The notes: generated by a model not told the origin, from the sequence alone. Positions 45,127 to 57,042 are shown, counted from the stretch's first letter. The stretch is 64,000 bases of DNA from Porodaedalea pini (GCA_002794775.1 NBAY01000001.1:2666001-2730000); one strand, 5' to 3'. Translations and numbers: made by a program.

Positions 45127-46075
45127 AAGAGAACTCGTTTCGTGAGAGGAAAGCAGGAAATTGCGAACGGACTGGGATATGTAGGATACAAGACAAACTT
45201 GTGAATCGAACTCGTTAAAAATTGATAGATTTGAAATTTCTTTGGAAGATTGGAACTCTAGGGGGTTGAACGTGGAGACGCGGGAAGCAAAACATCGGCA
45301 AGCTCGAGTCAAACAACACGTATACATCAGTAATGAAAAGATGAGTTGTCGCTGAACCTTTCTACACTGGTCTGATGCAGTCTGCATGCGATGCGGAGCA
45401 AAAAAAAAGTGGTGCTCCGATGGATAGCCTTATAGGACGCCGGAAGTGTATAATCAGCACGCCCTTTCCATCCCTGATCAAGGGTGGCTTCAGATAACCA
45501 AGTGGCATCGGTGATCATAACAACTGACAAGTGATTCTCTATGAGCAGTAAATGCGTCGCTGATAGATCTTGGTCGTCAACTCAAAGCCTTCTTTCTCCG
45601 ACTTCGAGACAGACTGTAGATGAGTCGTCCGCAACGCAGATATCAACATCAAGGCGCGACCTGTCAAGAGCGTCGTTGTGGCAATTGTTGTACTATAAAG
45701 GACTGGAGATGCCTCTTCAGTCTTCTGAACTCTGCCGCCTACCACTACTTGTCGACATGTCCCGGGCTATGCAGATTGAACCTTACTATCGTAATTCTTC
45801 CCAGTCAACTACGCGACCACAACAAACGATATAGCTCAATGTGGGATATTCGCTTCCTACATAAACACATGAGGGTATGTCTGTTTGTCTTGCATCTTGA
45901 TCCGGAGTTAATATATACACTCCCAGTGGATTGGCAAGGGAATAACCATCAAGTGTCGCATGATACAAGTCATCAAAGCTGCCCACCTTTTTCAAAATCG
46001 GCGCAGTTATAACCTCGCAATGTTTTATCTCATTCGAATGAAGAACTCTGCGACTGGCGTCCTACCCGAATGTCC
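45127..46075. other. Intergenic region, no gene supported
   Basis: Several 60-160 codon ORFs on both strands overlap each other and show no domain. Possibly holds the promoter of the DUF6533-like gene at 46076. Confidence 0.4.
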
Positions 46076-47904
46076 ATGTCCTCGTCGACTGCGGCGCCTA
46101 AAGGGATCGAGTTGCAAGCTCAGGATATCACAAATTTTAAAGCGATTTTAGGTCAGTCATCGTTTCGCTTTCATGTTTTCTACTGGTATCTAAGGACATC
46201 CATGCAAAGCTTCATGTACTACCTTTCACTTTTACTACATTGGTAAGTTATCTCGTAGACTATTTGCGGCTTGCACTCACTTGAACGTAAAGTTTCACAC
46301 TTCGATGAAGAGGTTCGCCCTTTTGGCTGCCCTTACAGTATATACTTTTAATTGAAATGTTCATGAGCTAGGTCGAATACATATGGGTAAGCAGCAACTG
46401 GCTTTGTCAATAGTGTGCACAACAGTACTAGTGCTTGATCATCTTGCATTGCCTACAGTCAAAGAAATGGACGGCCGGGAAAGTGATGTACTTGCTCGTA
46501 GGCTTTCTCTCTGTCTTTCACTTATGCAAAATGGCATTAAATAATAACAGACCAGATACCTCGGCGCGCTCTTCTTACTGTATGTAAGCAAGGTCCAATA
46601 CGTGTGAGTATGTTCTAAGAATAGCACAGCTACGCCTCTGTTGCTGCGCTTCAGACGGCCTGGGACCGACCCTTGATCTCAGAGGTGACTTCTCGTTCCC
46701 GTGTCTTTCTGTTACTGAGCTCATATGACCCATGATTAGAAATTCTCCAGTGGGTTCTTTAAGACTTGTGAGTAGAACTTTTTCTCGTCCTTTGCTATGC
46801 CAGAATAACGATCTATACGAGGTCTCAATGGCGGATTATTTGTTGGCCTGGGAACTATGATCATGTTGACTGCTGAAGGTGGGTTTTCACCATCCTGTCC
46901 ATTGAAATTCACGATGCATAAACCTGATTCCTCCCTGCGCAGTTATTCTTCAAATGCGCGCTTACGCGCTGTACGGAAGGAAGAAGAAAATGCTTGCCTT
47001 CTTCATTCTATTAACGTTGGCTGTATTTGGATTCAATATCCTGCAGCTCACTAGCATTCCACGTAAGAGAAGTTATTCCTGGTGTAATAGTTTCGTTAAT
47101 ACTAACCTATGACCTCTCGTACAGTTGACGCTGGGACAAGTATATGCATAGGTAGCTCCTGTAATGACAGGAAGCGCAACTTAGCCCAGCGATCTGATGT
47201 ATCGTTGGTTTTTGACACGAAGGCATGCACTGTTGCGGCGGAACCCATGTCTGGCATCGGATGGCTGGTGACTTCCTTTGTCGAGCTTCTTCTCTTCCTT
47301 TTGGTGATTAGGAAGGCTTTACAAGTAAAGAAGGACAACAAAATCCAGTTCCCATCGTTCTCCCCGAGAAACGACATCCCACGGACGCACGATATTATTA
47401 CGTTAATGGCAAGAGATTCCATGGCATATTTCGCTGCGTGAGTGTCGCAAAAGCCTCTTTTTTTACGGTACTCTGAAATCGGTTCTTTGTTCAATTTGGT
47501 ATTAAAGAATATTCACCATCTGCCTCATTGGCACTATCCTTGCATTTGGTACGCAAGTCAACATTGGCACTGCGAATGAAAACATTGCAAGTCTTTTCAT
47601 GTCTTCTACTTTATCGTGTTCTAAGCCCTCACTTTAGTACCTTGTCAGAAACTTTATCAAATCTCTATTGAACGCATATCAAACACTCGTGATAACTATC
47701 ATGACAATACTTGCTCCAAAGCTCCTTATAAGCCTCCGGATGGAGTATTACGGTCCGTTTGGGCTTCTCACGGAGAAAACCCAGCTATCTTGGAATGCCG
47801 AAGCTCCAGGGCGTTCTGATGATCACTTGGGGATTCCAATGATTTTGACGTGCAAACGACCCTCTCGGAGCCATCTGATCAAGCATAGTGGTGATGAAAG
47901 ATAG
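46076..47904 (+). CDS. DUF6533-like seven-helix membrane protein (plus-strand paralogue)
   Basis: Resolved exons: 46076-46151, a region around 46380-46880 whose small exons I could not fully order (the last ends at 46878), then 46943-47062, 47125-47437, 47508-47586 and 47638-47904. Family marks are a VLVLDHL segment at about 46420, LNGGLFVGLGTMIMLTAE, then RAYALYGRKKKMLAFFILL, GWLVTSFVELLLFLLVIRK, ARDSMAYFA, and TIMTILAPKLLISLR near the end. These are basidiomycete integral membrane proteins of unknown function. It is a clear paralogue of the minus-strand gene at 54403-55534. The intron at 47587-47637 is GC-AG with donor GCAAGT. Confidence 0.7.
47587..47637 (+). other. GC-AG intron in the DUF6533-like gene
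   Basis: Donor ATT|GCAAGT, acceptor TTTAG|TAC, phase 0, aligning NFIKSLLNAYQT with the paralogue's DFISSQMSTYQT. The paralogue has a normal GTAAGA donor at the same place. Confidence 0.65.
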
Positions 47905-49419
47905 TGCATGGCATCTTGGATCAATGCAACGCGGGTCATGGCAGGTCCTTGCATTTTTGGTGTTGAATGGTGGTTCCGAAATGACGAGGATTATTGCATT
48001 GCAATGTGTACTGATGGTAGTCAGCAAATTCGAACTCATAACCCATCCGTTACCTGACAAAATGCACTGGAATGGTCATCCTTTTCCTTTGGTAGCACTT
48101 CAGGCATATGAAATCCTTATCGTCTTTCGATATGTCCCCATACCTTAGGCATCCTGGGCCTACAGCCTTGCCAGCTTCATCGAGTCTGGTGATACAGATT
48201 GCCGATATGCAGCCTGGAGTTCCACATATAATGAGATCACCTATGTCCTTGTACATCATGCATGACTAGGTTTCAAGGGTAAAGGTAGGTCCTTCATCGC
48301 ATGCAAATGGGAAAAGATGCAAAAACTGGTGCACATCTGGGGAGGCATCTCTTTCTTCTTCCTGACCGCCTGTTGATGTGAAGTGTTCTTCCAATGTTGT
48401 CGCACACTTTGGCAGATTCGGCAGATCACCATCATTGTGCCCATTCTTGCTATGCCCAACCATTTCCACTTCGTCTGTAGTGTCAGCACCAGAAGAAGCA
48501 TAAGCAAGGTCCTCGATAGGAAGGGAATCAATTTCCGTGAAATATGGGCTTATGTTTTTTTTAAATCTTCAGCCTCTGTAATCATCCAAACTGAAGCTTC
48601 AGTATTAGGATATTTCTTCTTGACTTACACATGTATAGCATTATAAGCCAGTTGACAATTTGAATGTGCAGTGAGTGGTGGCACATATTGCAGAAGACTC
48701 GAAATGGAAGGGCGTTCCCACAATGAACTAGTTGTGTTATTTGGTGCTATTTGGCTGAAGCCTCCATCGTGATGACTCACTGTCTGGCTTTCCTTCTATT
48801 CAAGCCACTCGTTCAAGATATAACGTCTCAGCTTTGAAGAGACACGAAGTGCAAGTACATTCGTTGCGACAAACTCTTGTTACTCTTCATCAGGAGGGTA
48901 CTGTCTTTGTTTGCACTCGTGCTACACCGAGGCCAGACCTCCTTTCTGTTCAACCTTTCACCCGAAGCTGGATGCGATAACCTCCGACTTTGCACTGACC
49001 CGCAACGCTTCGGGTGCAGATTCTCTGCATCAGCGCTTTCCCGAAAAGGCCCAAAAAGGAAATCTAAGCGTCCCGAAGCACCGAAAGTCGCCGAGAAAAG
49101 GCGCATGGTTGCCGCTTTCGGTAATTATATGGGATCACTTGGCTGTTTGAACGATGAAAGAGGTGATTGTAGCTGTGTGATGCGTCGGGAGGCTCTCGGG
49201 AGCGACGTTGCTATTCTTTCCGGACAGACACGCCATTTTTGCGCTTTCCGACGTGGTCTGTAGTCTATCCTTGGGGAGGTATAAAATGCACCTCGGAAGT
49301 CCTTTGAATGATCAGTATCTGCATCCAAAGCAACTCTTCGTCTTCTAAGCCTTACTGACTCGACTCGACTACTGCTTGTCTTTGTCGACACTCCTCACCT
49401 ACCCTATCACGCACACACA
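47905..49419. other. Intergenic region with a decayed zinc-finger fragment
   Basis: Apart from the fragment at 48050-48259, no ORF shows a domain. A 128-codon ORF at 48877-49263 has a basic KRKSKRPEAPK stretch but no other support. The last 150 bases form the promoter of the small cytochrome oxidase gene. Confidence 0.4.
48050..48259 (-). pseudogene. Cys-rich zinc-finger gene fragment
   Basis: Minus-strand frame with CGTPGCISAIC, then GPGCLRYG, then FICLKCYQR. The spacing (Cx4Cx4C ... C ... CxxC) resembles PHD-like fingers seen in large repeated agaricomycete proteins, possibly transposon-linked. There is no partner domain; flanking frames are broken. Assigned as a relic from pattern only. 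Confidence 0.3.
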
Positions 49420-49768
49420 ATGTCACTCCTCAGCGTCGCTGCCCGCCGCGCCACTCCCATGCTCGCCCGTGCTGGACGACAGCAAACGCGATGGAATCAT
49501 GCCTCTCACTACGACCCCTTCGCCATTGATCCCGTACGTGCCCCCCTTTCTACTACGGGGTATCAAGTCTGTGGTGACTAACTCGACGCAGAACAACAAA
49601 AAGCAGGTGTTCACCTATTACAGTGCCATCGTCGGTGCACTTGCGACGCCTATCTTCGCTGTCCGCTATCAACTGTATGCCTTCCTCTCATTATATGTAT
49701 ATTTATTTGAGGTCTGACAGACGGTTGTTTGCAGGAACAAGTATAAGAATGACAAGAGGCATTTTTAG
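49420..49768 (+). CDS. Small cytochrome c oxidase subunit (Cox8/COX7c-like)
   Basis: Three exons, 49420-49533, 49592-49674 and 49735-49768, giving 76 aa. The N-terminal 25 residues (MSLLSVAARRATPMLARAG...) form a typical mitochondrial presequence. The mature part has one membrane helix (YYSAIVGALATPIFAVRYQL) and a short basic tail (NKYKNDKRHF). A single helix ending in a [AV]-x-[RY]-YQL-x-K motif is the hallmark of the VIIc/Cox8 subunit of complex IV in the inner mitochondrial membrane. Small size makes the assignment less certain, but frame, splice phases and presequence agree. Confidence 0.7.
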
Positions 49769-50182
49769 ACGATAGTGCATCGTCTTAAATGCACTCTTCC
49801 TTTCCTCGCCGGTGCTGCGTTGGATTCCTACACGCACGGACACGACTCTTCATACACACTTTTCCTCCAACATTTTAACTTTATTGTCATGACTTCGGGT
49901 TCAGGTAAATAAGCAATGTATATAACCAACTGTACGATACGTATAACGATGAAAAGAGGATGTTCAACAACAAAATTTGTGATACTGTCGGCTTCTGGTC
50001 TTTGCGTGAAGTTCTGAGATTTTTCAGTTTTCCTAGCGAGGCCGAATTTTGAAAGAAATCTCGTAAATAGAGCCACCGTGAGAAAGATGACGTACGAACA
50101 CGTCGGATGGCCTCTTTCAAGTTGACGCGCCGCGAATACTCTCTGTACTCCTTGTCTTTCTACCTCACCCATCTTTGCGAAT
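49769..50182. other. Spacer between the oxidase subunit and Bap31-like genes
   Basis: Opposite-strand ORFs with no domain. Probably 3' UTR of the first gene and promoter of the second. Confidence 0.45.
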
Positions 50183-51125
50183 ATGACAATCTAGTATGCC
50201 TAATTTTCTCGTTGTTTTCGAAACTATGTTGCTGACAGGGCGTGCAAAGCTACTCGTTGACGTTCCTCCTCCTCGCGGCCGAGATGGTCACGTTTTGCGC
50301 AGTCGTCGCGCCCCTCCCGCACTCCGTCCGCAAGCGCGTCTTCACCTTCCTCTCCGTGAGCCCAATCGTCGGGAAGATTGCGTATGGACTTAAGATAGCG
50401 TTCATGTGCGTTCTCTTTCTCTATGATGTGGTCATACATGTGTTTGTTTTGGAGTACTGACGATTTTGTGTTGATCCAACTGAGACAGATTTGTGGGCGT
50501 GTTGTTCGTCGATGCGCTTCAACGCATGTTCCGCATTACCGCTGAGGCAGATGCGGCCAAGGCAGGTGGCGCGTCCGCCTCACACGATGTCCGTGCCGAA
50601 ACGAACTTTGCGGCACGTAAATTCTAGTGCGTCAGCGTCTAACGCGTGTTGATCTGCTCCTAACTGATGTATCCACCCTCAATGCTCGTGTAGCGCACAA
50701 CGTAATACTTACTTGACAGGTTTTACACTGTTCCTGTCGCTCTGCCTTACACGCACGTTCTACATCGTCCTTGACCTCATCCACGCGCAGGAGGAGTACG
50801 CGAAGCTCAAGCAAAACGCCGAGGTGAGTAGTCTCCTCGACTTTCTGAGACACGTAGCCTGTATCTAACCTGTGGTTGGAAAGGGAACTGGCAAGTCGGG
50901 TGAGAACGTCGCGGAGCTGAAGAAGAAGCTCGCAGCTGCTGAGACGCGTTCGCGTGATTTCGGTGCGCTATTCTCCCGACCGAAATATGGCGTTCTGACA
51001 CTTTATTTATTTTACTTAAAGATGTCCTGAAGAAGCAGTCGGAGGCGCAGGCGCGCGAGTACGATCGTCTCGCGACGGAGTACAACAAGGCAACCGGCTC
51101 GGTGTCCGACAAGCGCAAAGACTGA
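50183..51125 (+). CDS. Bap31/Yet-family ER membrane protein
   Basis: Six exons: 50183-50193, 50250-50405, 50489-50626, 50694-50823, 50884-50962 and 51022-51125, giving 205 aa. The first exon is 11 nt and yields MTIYYSLTF. Three membrane helices follow (SLTFLLLAAEMVTFCAVVAPL; FVGVLFVDAL; LTGFTLFLSLCLTRTFYIVL), separated by a region containing AQRNTYLTGF, then a charged C-terminal coiled coil (AELKKKLAAAETRSRDF, REYDRLATEYNKATG) and a basic KRKD end, similar to ER-retrieval signals. Bap31/Yet proteins act in ER export and quality control of membrane proteins. Family membership is strong from the YLTGFTLFLSL block and the topology. Confidence 0.85.
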
Positions 51126-51426
51126 ACAACAGGCGTTGAACTCATAAGGCCTCTCTACCGAATGCTTCACATTGCCTTGAACGTCTGACTTCGTTGGTCC
51201 ATGGGAAAAGCTTTGGACGGTTCCGTCTTTCTTTCTAATCACTTTCTTCCTTAAAGTGTTGTTTCTTAACGCATGCTCGCGCGTCGGCAATGTATCATAT
51301 GCAACGCTTGGAAATTAATGCACCTGTCGCAATGATCTTGGTTCCATTTCTAACACACTTTGCAATGTAATCGAAAGTGCTCTCGCATTGTGTACATTGC
51401 CATTTCGGGGCTCGGGGGCTTAGGTG
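51126..51426. other. Convergent spacer between Bap31-like and Npr3 genes
   Basis: 3' ends face each other across 301 bases. No other feature. Confidence 0.45.
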
Positions 51427-54218
51427 TCAAGCAGGGTGCAGGGATGTTAGCAGCTGGTTGATAAAGATGTTAACCCATAAGAACGGGTTAGAGCAGAAAA
51501 TTTACTCACGAATCCATCGTACTGTTGCAAGACTTCCCTGAGCTGACGCCTCGTTATGTCAGCAGTGTAGAGGATCTCATCGTCGGTACGTTTTCCATCG
51601 AAGAACTGGTTGATCCTGGTAATAGTGCAGAGGCAAATCGTCAGCCAGATTATCAATAGATAATGATGGCAAAATGACAGAAAACAACAAAGGGACACTC
51701 ACAGCTGAAAGCGTCGCGCAACCTCCTCGCTTTTCCCCTCTGACATAGCCTCGATCCATTTGCGTTGGAGCGGGGTCGCCTGCCCCGGCTCAGGTATAAT
51801 TGACGGCAGGTGATTGTCGTCCGTCCGGTCATCGTCCCACTCGTAGTCTACATCATCATCATCCACACCACTTTCATCATCATCGCCGTCCTCCAAAGAA
51901 TCTCTTGATAACTCATCATCTTCATCAGCGTCATCATTCACAGCGGAGTATCGCAGCCGGGAGTGCGACCTGTACTCGCCATCGTCCCCTTCGACGTCTA
52001 CTCGCCGCAGCGTCGATCGTCCACGGTTTGTAAACACGTCGTAATGCTTAAAGCTCTGTGTGATGCCGCCCTCGAGAACACCGCTACCGCCGGCCGAGCG
52101 GCTCGATAGCCGTCTTGCACGACTGCGCGCAACAAAGGGCTCGGTAGTGAAGCTGTCGTGAATGAACTGCCTCTCTATCCCTGCTTGACCTCCCGAGCCA
52201 GTGATCCCGCGCCTCGACTCGCGCTCGCGCTCTGCTGGTGAAAGACGGTACCTAAGCCGGCGCTTCGCGGCGCGTGCGCACCGCCGTCGGACGTGCTCCT
52301 TCACCGCTGGCGTCGCGACGATGCGCACGTGCAGATGTAATGCGACGAGCAGCTCGCGGCGTAGGAGCCACACGACGACGTCCTGATAGGCAGGAATGAG
52401 GTCCTTCGAGCGCACGGCACAGGCGAAAAAGTCGAGCGATGTTGCAGACGAGGCTGACGCCGGTGTCGATGTGGAGTCGACTGCGTGTGACGGTGGGCGG
52501 GTTTGAGACGAGGGAGAGAAGGGGATGGAAGAGGAAGAGGTGTTGGAGATGGAGGCGAAGAGCTTAGGCAGAGGTGGAATGGCAGGATGCGGGAAGGCTT
52601 TGGCGAACTCCGCCGTGAGCTCCGGGAGCCTAGAATATTTTGTCGGAGGTAGAAGACCATTCATATAGAAGTCACTTACGGACGTTCTATCTTCGAAGAA
52701 AGGGCGAATACGGTACGCAAGCCTCTGTGGACCGTGTCGACGATTTTCGCTCTGCGGTGATAGACCAGCCAGCGCACAGTTGGATATACTTGGCGTTCTA
52801 AATCCCAATCCAGCGAATGTGCAACAACAGCAAGGCTAGTGGATAATAAATAAGCAAACAAGGTGACAACAATGAGGAAGGTAGACTCACGAGTCGAAGA
52901 TAGAAACAGTCTCGAGGAACTGGATTAACCCCTCAGCCAGCATCTGGTCCTCTGAACTGAGCCCTGGACGAGACAAGTTCATCTTGAGATCATTCTGATC
53001 CTCGTCCATATCATATAGCAGTAAGCTCTTCCACGGTGCTAAGGTTGGCAAACCCCACCCAAAGCTGAGTTCCGGGCCCCAGCTCACCGCATCTGGGTCA
53101 GGATGTTCAACGAAGTCTGGATTCTCTTCCTCCGCATGCAATAAATGGTCAAGCTGCGGAGGGAGCTGGACCTCGACGCCCACTTCGTTGATGACGAGTC
53201 GTGCGATCGAGTTAGACTTGACTGCCTCATAGAGTGTCTTCATCGCGCGCGCGAGCGATGAACCGTCGAGCGCGCGTCCGACATATTCCGTAAAGGACGC
53301 GCCTTGGGAGAACGCACCCTCACGCAGTGCGCCGAGTGCTTCACATTCCACGTCAACAAAGCGGCGCAGGACTTGCTCTTGGAAGAGCACAGCGGTGACC
53401 GTGAACGCTAGTTGTTCGTAGATGACGTGAAAGTACTTGAAGACGTTTCCAGAGGCTGACGAAGACGGGTCGGGCAGATCGATGACGAAGACAAGATGAA
53501 AAATGTGGGGAGATGAGGTAGCCGCCATTGCTGGCGTTACAGGCTCTTCCTCTGGGCTTTGTTCGGGCTCAGGGGCAGGAGGTTCAGAAGGCGAAGGGTC
53601 CTTTGTGTCGTTACGCGCTCCTCTTCCCCGCGGTCTCTTGAATCGCCATGCACCATCCGACTCCGCGCATACTGGATGGCCAATAAATGCCAGATCATCT
53701 ACGACGAGCTCGAACTTCTGGTGGCACATGTCGTCCTTCGGACACAAGATATTCGCAAGGAACTCGGCGGGAAATCCCAACAGGCTCTCATATTCAAGCT
53801 CGCCCGATGAATCCCCCCTCTGGCGGCCGCGACCTCTGTCAAACAGTTTAGGATCCTTCTTGGACGGCGAGGAGCATCGCGACCCAGGACGTGATCTGCC
53901 GGTCGATTCTGCGAAGCTGAGAGAGCGGGCGCGCTCACGATACGCGTTCGGCCTCTTCCACTCATAATCCCACTCGTCCAGCTCTGGATCATCGTATGTA
54001 GACGCACGCTGTTGCGCGTTCGAGCTACCGGCGGCCTTGAAGTCATGATTCGTCGCAGCAATCCAGACATTGTCGAATAACAAGCTCTTCTCGTCGCGTT
54101 GAGGTTTGGGACGTGCGAGCCGCGGCTGGCAGGATGGGTATGGCGGCCAATGGAAAACCAGACTTGAACCCTTTGCCGACGACGTAACGAGCAGTATAGC
54201 GAGCAGAGACTCCGCCAT
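51427..54218 (-). CDS. npr3: Nitrogen permease regulator 3 (Npr3; SEACIT/GATOR1 subunit)
   Basis: Five minus-strand exons: 54218-52891, 52835-52680, 52629-51703, 51615-51510 and 51453-51427, giving 847 aa. The N-terminus (LLAILLVTSSAKGSSLVFHWPP) and GFPAEFLANILCP match the longin-like start of Npr3. FHLVFVIDLPDP and YEQLAFTVTAVLFQEQ form the core; the C-terminus has WLVYHRRAKIVD and the closing EILYTADITRRQLREVLQQYDGF..LLTSLHP. With Npr2 and Iml1/Depdc5 it forms the complex that stimulates GTP hydrolysis by Gtr1 and so restrains TORC1 under nitrogen shortage. An insert of about 300 residues rich in Ser, Arg and then Asp (a poly-Asp-like stretch near residue 760) interrupts the C-terminal half. 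Confidence 0.9.
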
Positions 54219-54402
54219 AGCTGTCGGCCTACACTCTGAATGCTTTGGATAATGGTAAATTTGAGTTTGTCCGTGCCATGATGGCGGTCACGAGACAAGC
54301 ACAGACTCTGGACGGATTGATTCATACTGGCAGTCAAACGAAGTAACTCGAATTACAATAATATCAGAGCACAATAGCAATGTGTGTGTCCCAACAAGCA
54401 AG

Positions 54403-55534
54403 CTATACAGCCGGACTCCGTCCACGAGGCGAGTCATAGTCCGAATAATTTGGAAATTGCGGCCCTAAATCCACAGTCTCACTCTCCGATCGGTTGTGAG
54501 TCCCCAGGAGGCTCGTTCGCACGTCAGAGTCGTTAGGCTCCTGCAACGTGCGGTCAACTTCATGTCTTGGAGCCGCGACATTCCAGGCCATCTGTGTTTT
54601 CTCCCAGTCCGAGAACGCTCCCACCCGTCCGTTGTACTCGGCCCTCAAATTAATGAGAAGTTTCGGTGCGAGAATCATCATGACGGTTAGAGCGACTGTC
54701 TGATATGTGCTCATCTGACTACTGATAAAGTCCATGACATGCTGATGGTTCAATCCGGTTAGACAAACAAACATTCCAATCGGTAGGGGTTGCTCTTACA
54801 TTATCAACGATTCGAATTTCGGTGGCGAACGCGAGTAGTGTGCCAACAAGGCAGACCGTAAAAATCCTGTATAATTTGTAGGCACAGTTAGTAGGCATAC
54901 GCGACTCAACGCAAAGGTGAAGCACATACACAGCGAAGTATGCTGTAGAATCTCTTGCCATAATTGTAATGATGTCGCAGTTCTGCGGCATCCGATGTCC
55001 TGTTTGCGATGACGTCTGAACGATATTGTGTCTCTTCGCCTGCCTACATTTCCTGAGCACAAGAATGAAGAGCAGTAGCTCCATCAGGGAGTTCAATAGC
55101 CACCCGACGGCGGATATCGGCAGAGATAAAGTAGTGCATGGCAATCCTGCGGACTGATTATAAAGGTTCCGTTTTCGGGAGCCGAACATTTTGCAGGGCC
55201 CGCCGAGGCATATGCTCTCTCCAGCTTCGTCTGCGCGGAACATGAGGTCAATCAGAAGATGCACACGTTGAGTATCGCGCTTACATGGAAATCCAAAAGG
55301 TTGTATGACATCGAATCCAAGCAATACAAACGTCAATAATATAAGCAAGGCAAGCATCTTCTTCGTTTGTCCGTACAGCGCATAAACACACATTTGTAGA
55401 ATGACTAATTATATGCCGCAGGGGTAAGCATACCGCGGAAGTTGAGGGAAACGCAGTCCTCGTACTAACTTTCTGCGAAGAGCATGATGATGGTCCCAGG
55501 ACCGACGTATAGATAGCCGTACAAGCCTGATATG
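54403..55534 (-). CDS. DUF6533-like membrane protein (minus-strand paralogue, 5' end unresolved)
   Basis: Resolved exons on the minus strand: 55534-55470, 55404-55285, 55230-54930, 54866-54800 and 54741-54403, all in phase. Motifs parallel the plus-strand paralogue: LYVGPGTIIMLFAE, VYALYGQTKKMLALLILL, GWLLNSLMELLLFILVLRK, ARDSTAYFAV, and VMMILAPKLLINLR. The hydrophilic tail ends DYDSPRGRSPAV. One or more 5' exons with the first helices should lie between 55535 and about 55740, but I could not place them with confidence; they may be decayed. Function unknown. Confidence 0.65.
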
Positions 55535-55986
55535 CTGGTCGATTAACTTCAGGAGGCATACATGTATATGACAGGCGCCCTCACATATTTCAAGCCATGT
55601 GTCGTAAAGGTCCTGAAGCATCTGAGCTTAGTGGCGGATATGTATCAAAGGATAGTCAATTACCCATTCTGACGTGAATCTAAGTAGGCCGGTATCTTCC
55701 CATGCGAGATCAAAAGTTGTCGCAGTGACATAGCTAGGTAATTTACTAAATAGGCGTTCTTCGGCAATTGAAACTGGACATCGCGGAAGAGATTTTTCCA
55801 CAGTTCCTATTTCCTAACGAAACTCGAAAAGTTGCCGATGAAAGATCGGAATCGTGATCGGCGTCGGGAAACCACGAGGCTCCAGCATCCCTTCGGTCCT
55901 TCCAGGTTTGAAGAGGAGATAGGTTTCGTGCGTGATGGAGGTGAAGGCGAAATAATCTGATCGATGCTGCGTTGCAGATACCAGAC
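55535..55986. other. Probable 5' exons of the DUF6533-like gene and flank of the second LINE
   Basis: Minus-strand frames around 55540-55620 (DTWLEICEGAC) may belong to upstream exons of the membrane-protein gene. The rest is flank up to the LINE poly(A) tail at 55987. Confidence 0.35.
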
Positions 55987-57042
55987 TTTTTTTTTTTTTT
56001 TGAATGCATTTATTACGCGCGTCAGCCGTTATCTAACTACAAATGCGCGCCACCCAAGGGCGGTAAATAGTGTGGGGAGCCGTAGCGGAAAGTGGAGTTC
56101 AGATGGGGCTACTCATACGACAGAGAGGAAGACGGTGAGAAACAAACGATATTTGTAAATAGGGTATACTAGTTATCAAAGGCCGTGGGCGGTTGAACGC
56201 CCGAGTTCCGTGGTCAGGTATGCGGTTAGCAGTGCTGGATCCAGCAGCACGCCTTCCGTGGGGTGGCCGTCGCGTGCCATGCGTGCCAAGGCCCGGGTAT
56301 GAGCCAGGTTAGCATTGCGGCTTTTGCGCGTGACGGTGCGGAAATGCCGCTTGGGGGCGGGCAAGTCCGGGAGACGTTCCTGTTCCCATGCATCCTCCCT
56401 GTGGAAGGGCCGCGCGAACGCGAGGAAACGGAAGAGAGCGGGGGCAGCGTGGTCGCGCGCCCAGTCGGTTGGCAGGAGGGGGGGGGTTCATCTCCCCATG
56501 CCCGAATACGCTGGTCGGTATGCGCATCGCATCCGACCAAAATATGGCCCTGTGTCTGGACCATGCGTACGTCGTGCCTCCCGCAGTGAATGGGTAGGTG
56601 TCGTTCCATTCGATACACCAGGGGGAACCGCTGGAAATATCCTCCAAACGGTCCGGCGTTCAGCAGCAATTGGGCCGCTCTGGACGTCATCCAACGTGGG
56701 GTGGGCTGGCGTAAGAAGCCGCGCAGCTGGGTGGACGTGGGCTCGACACAGGCCGCGAGGCCGGGGTCGGCTGGGTGCTGTGTGATGGCGGCTGACAGCG
56801 AGCGCTGCCAGTGAGCCAGAGCGGATTTGGTCGCTTGCTCCTTCACGTAGGTAGCGGAGGGCGGGCGGTAGAGCGGGTCGGGCGTATTGGCAGCTTCCTT
56901 TGCGACGATGTCCGCCACCTCGTTCCCGGTGACTCTGGCATGGCTGGGGCACCAGTGGAGGTGGTAGTGGATATCTGGATGGTCACGCAGGAGAGCGCAC
57001 AACTTTGTACCGAAGAAATGGAGCTTTTCCGCGCCGGGTTGG
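55987..57042 (-). mobile_element. Second LINE, 3' part (split by the Gypsy insertion)
   Basis: A 15-base poly(T) at 55987-56001 is the poly(A) tail of a minus-strand non-LTR element. Upstream of it, the frame at 57002-56226 continues an RNase H (WCPSHARVTGNEVADIVAKEA) and the usual LINE C-terminal region with HCGRHDV..TQGHILVGC. The reading frame is thrown off at a run of nine G at 56478-56486; the sense continues in another frame (LARMARDGHPTEGVLLD) to a stop near 56176. The matching 5' part lies at 63352-64000. Confidence 0.85.
57038..57042. repeat. Target-site duplication GTTGG (left)
   Basis: Five bases directly before the left LTR; identical to 63352-63356 directly after the right LTR. 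A 5-bp duplication is normal for Gypsy integrases. Confidence 0.9.

Noticed and set aside
48877..49263. 128-codon ORF with a basic KRKSKRPEAPK patch
   Set aside because: No domain, no neighbours that make sense of it, and an equally long ORF lies opposite.
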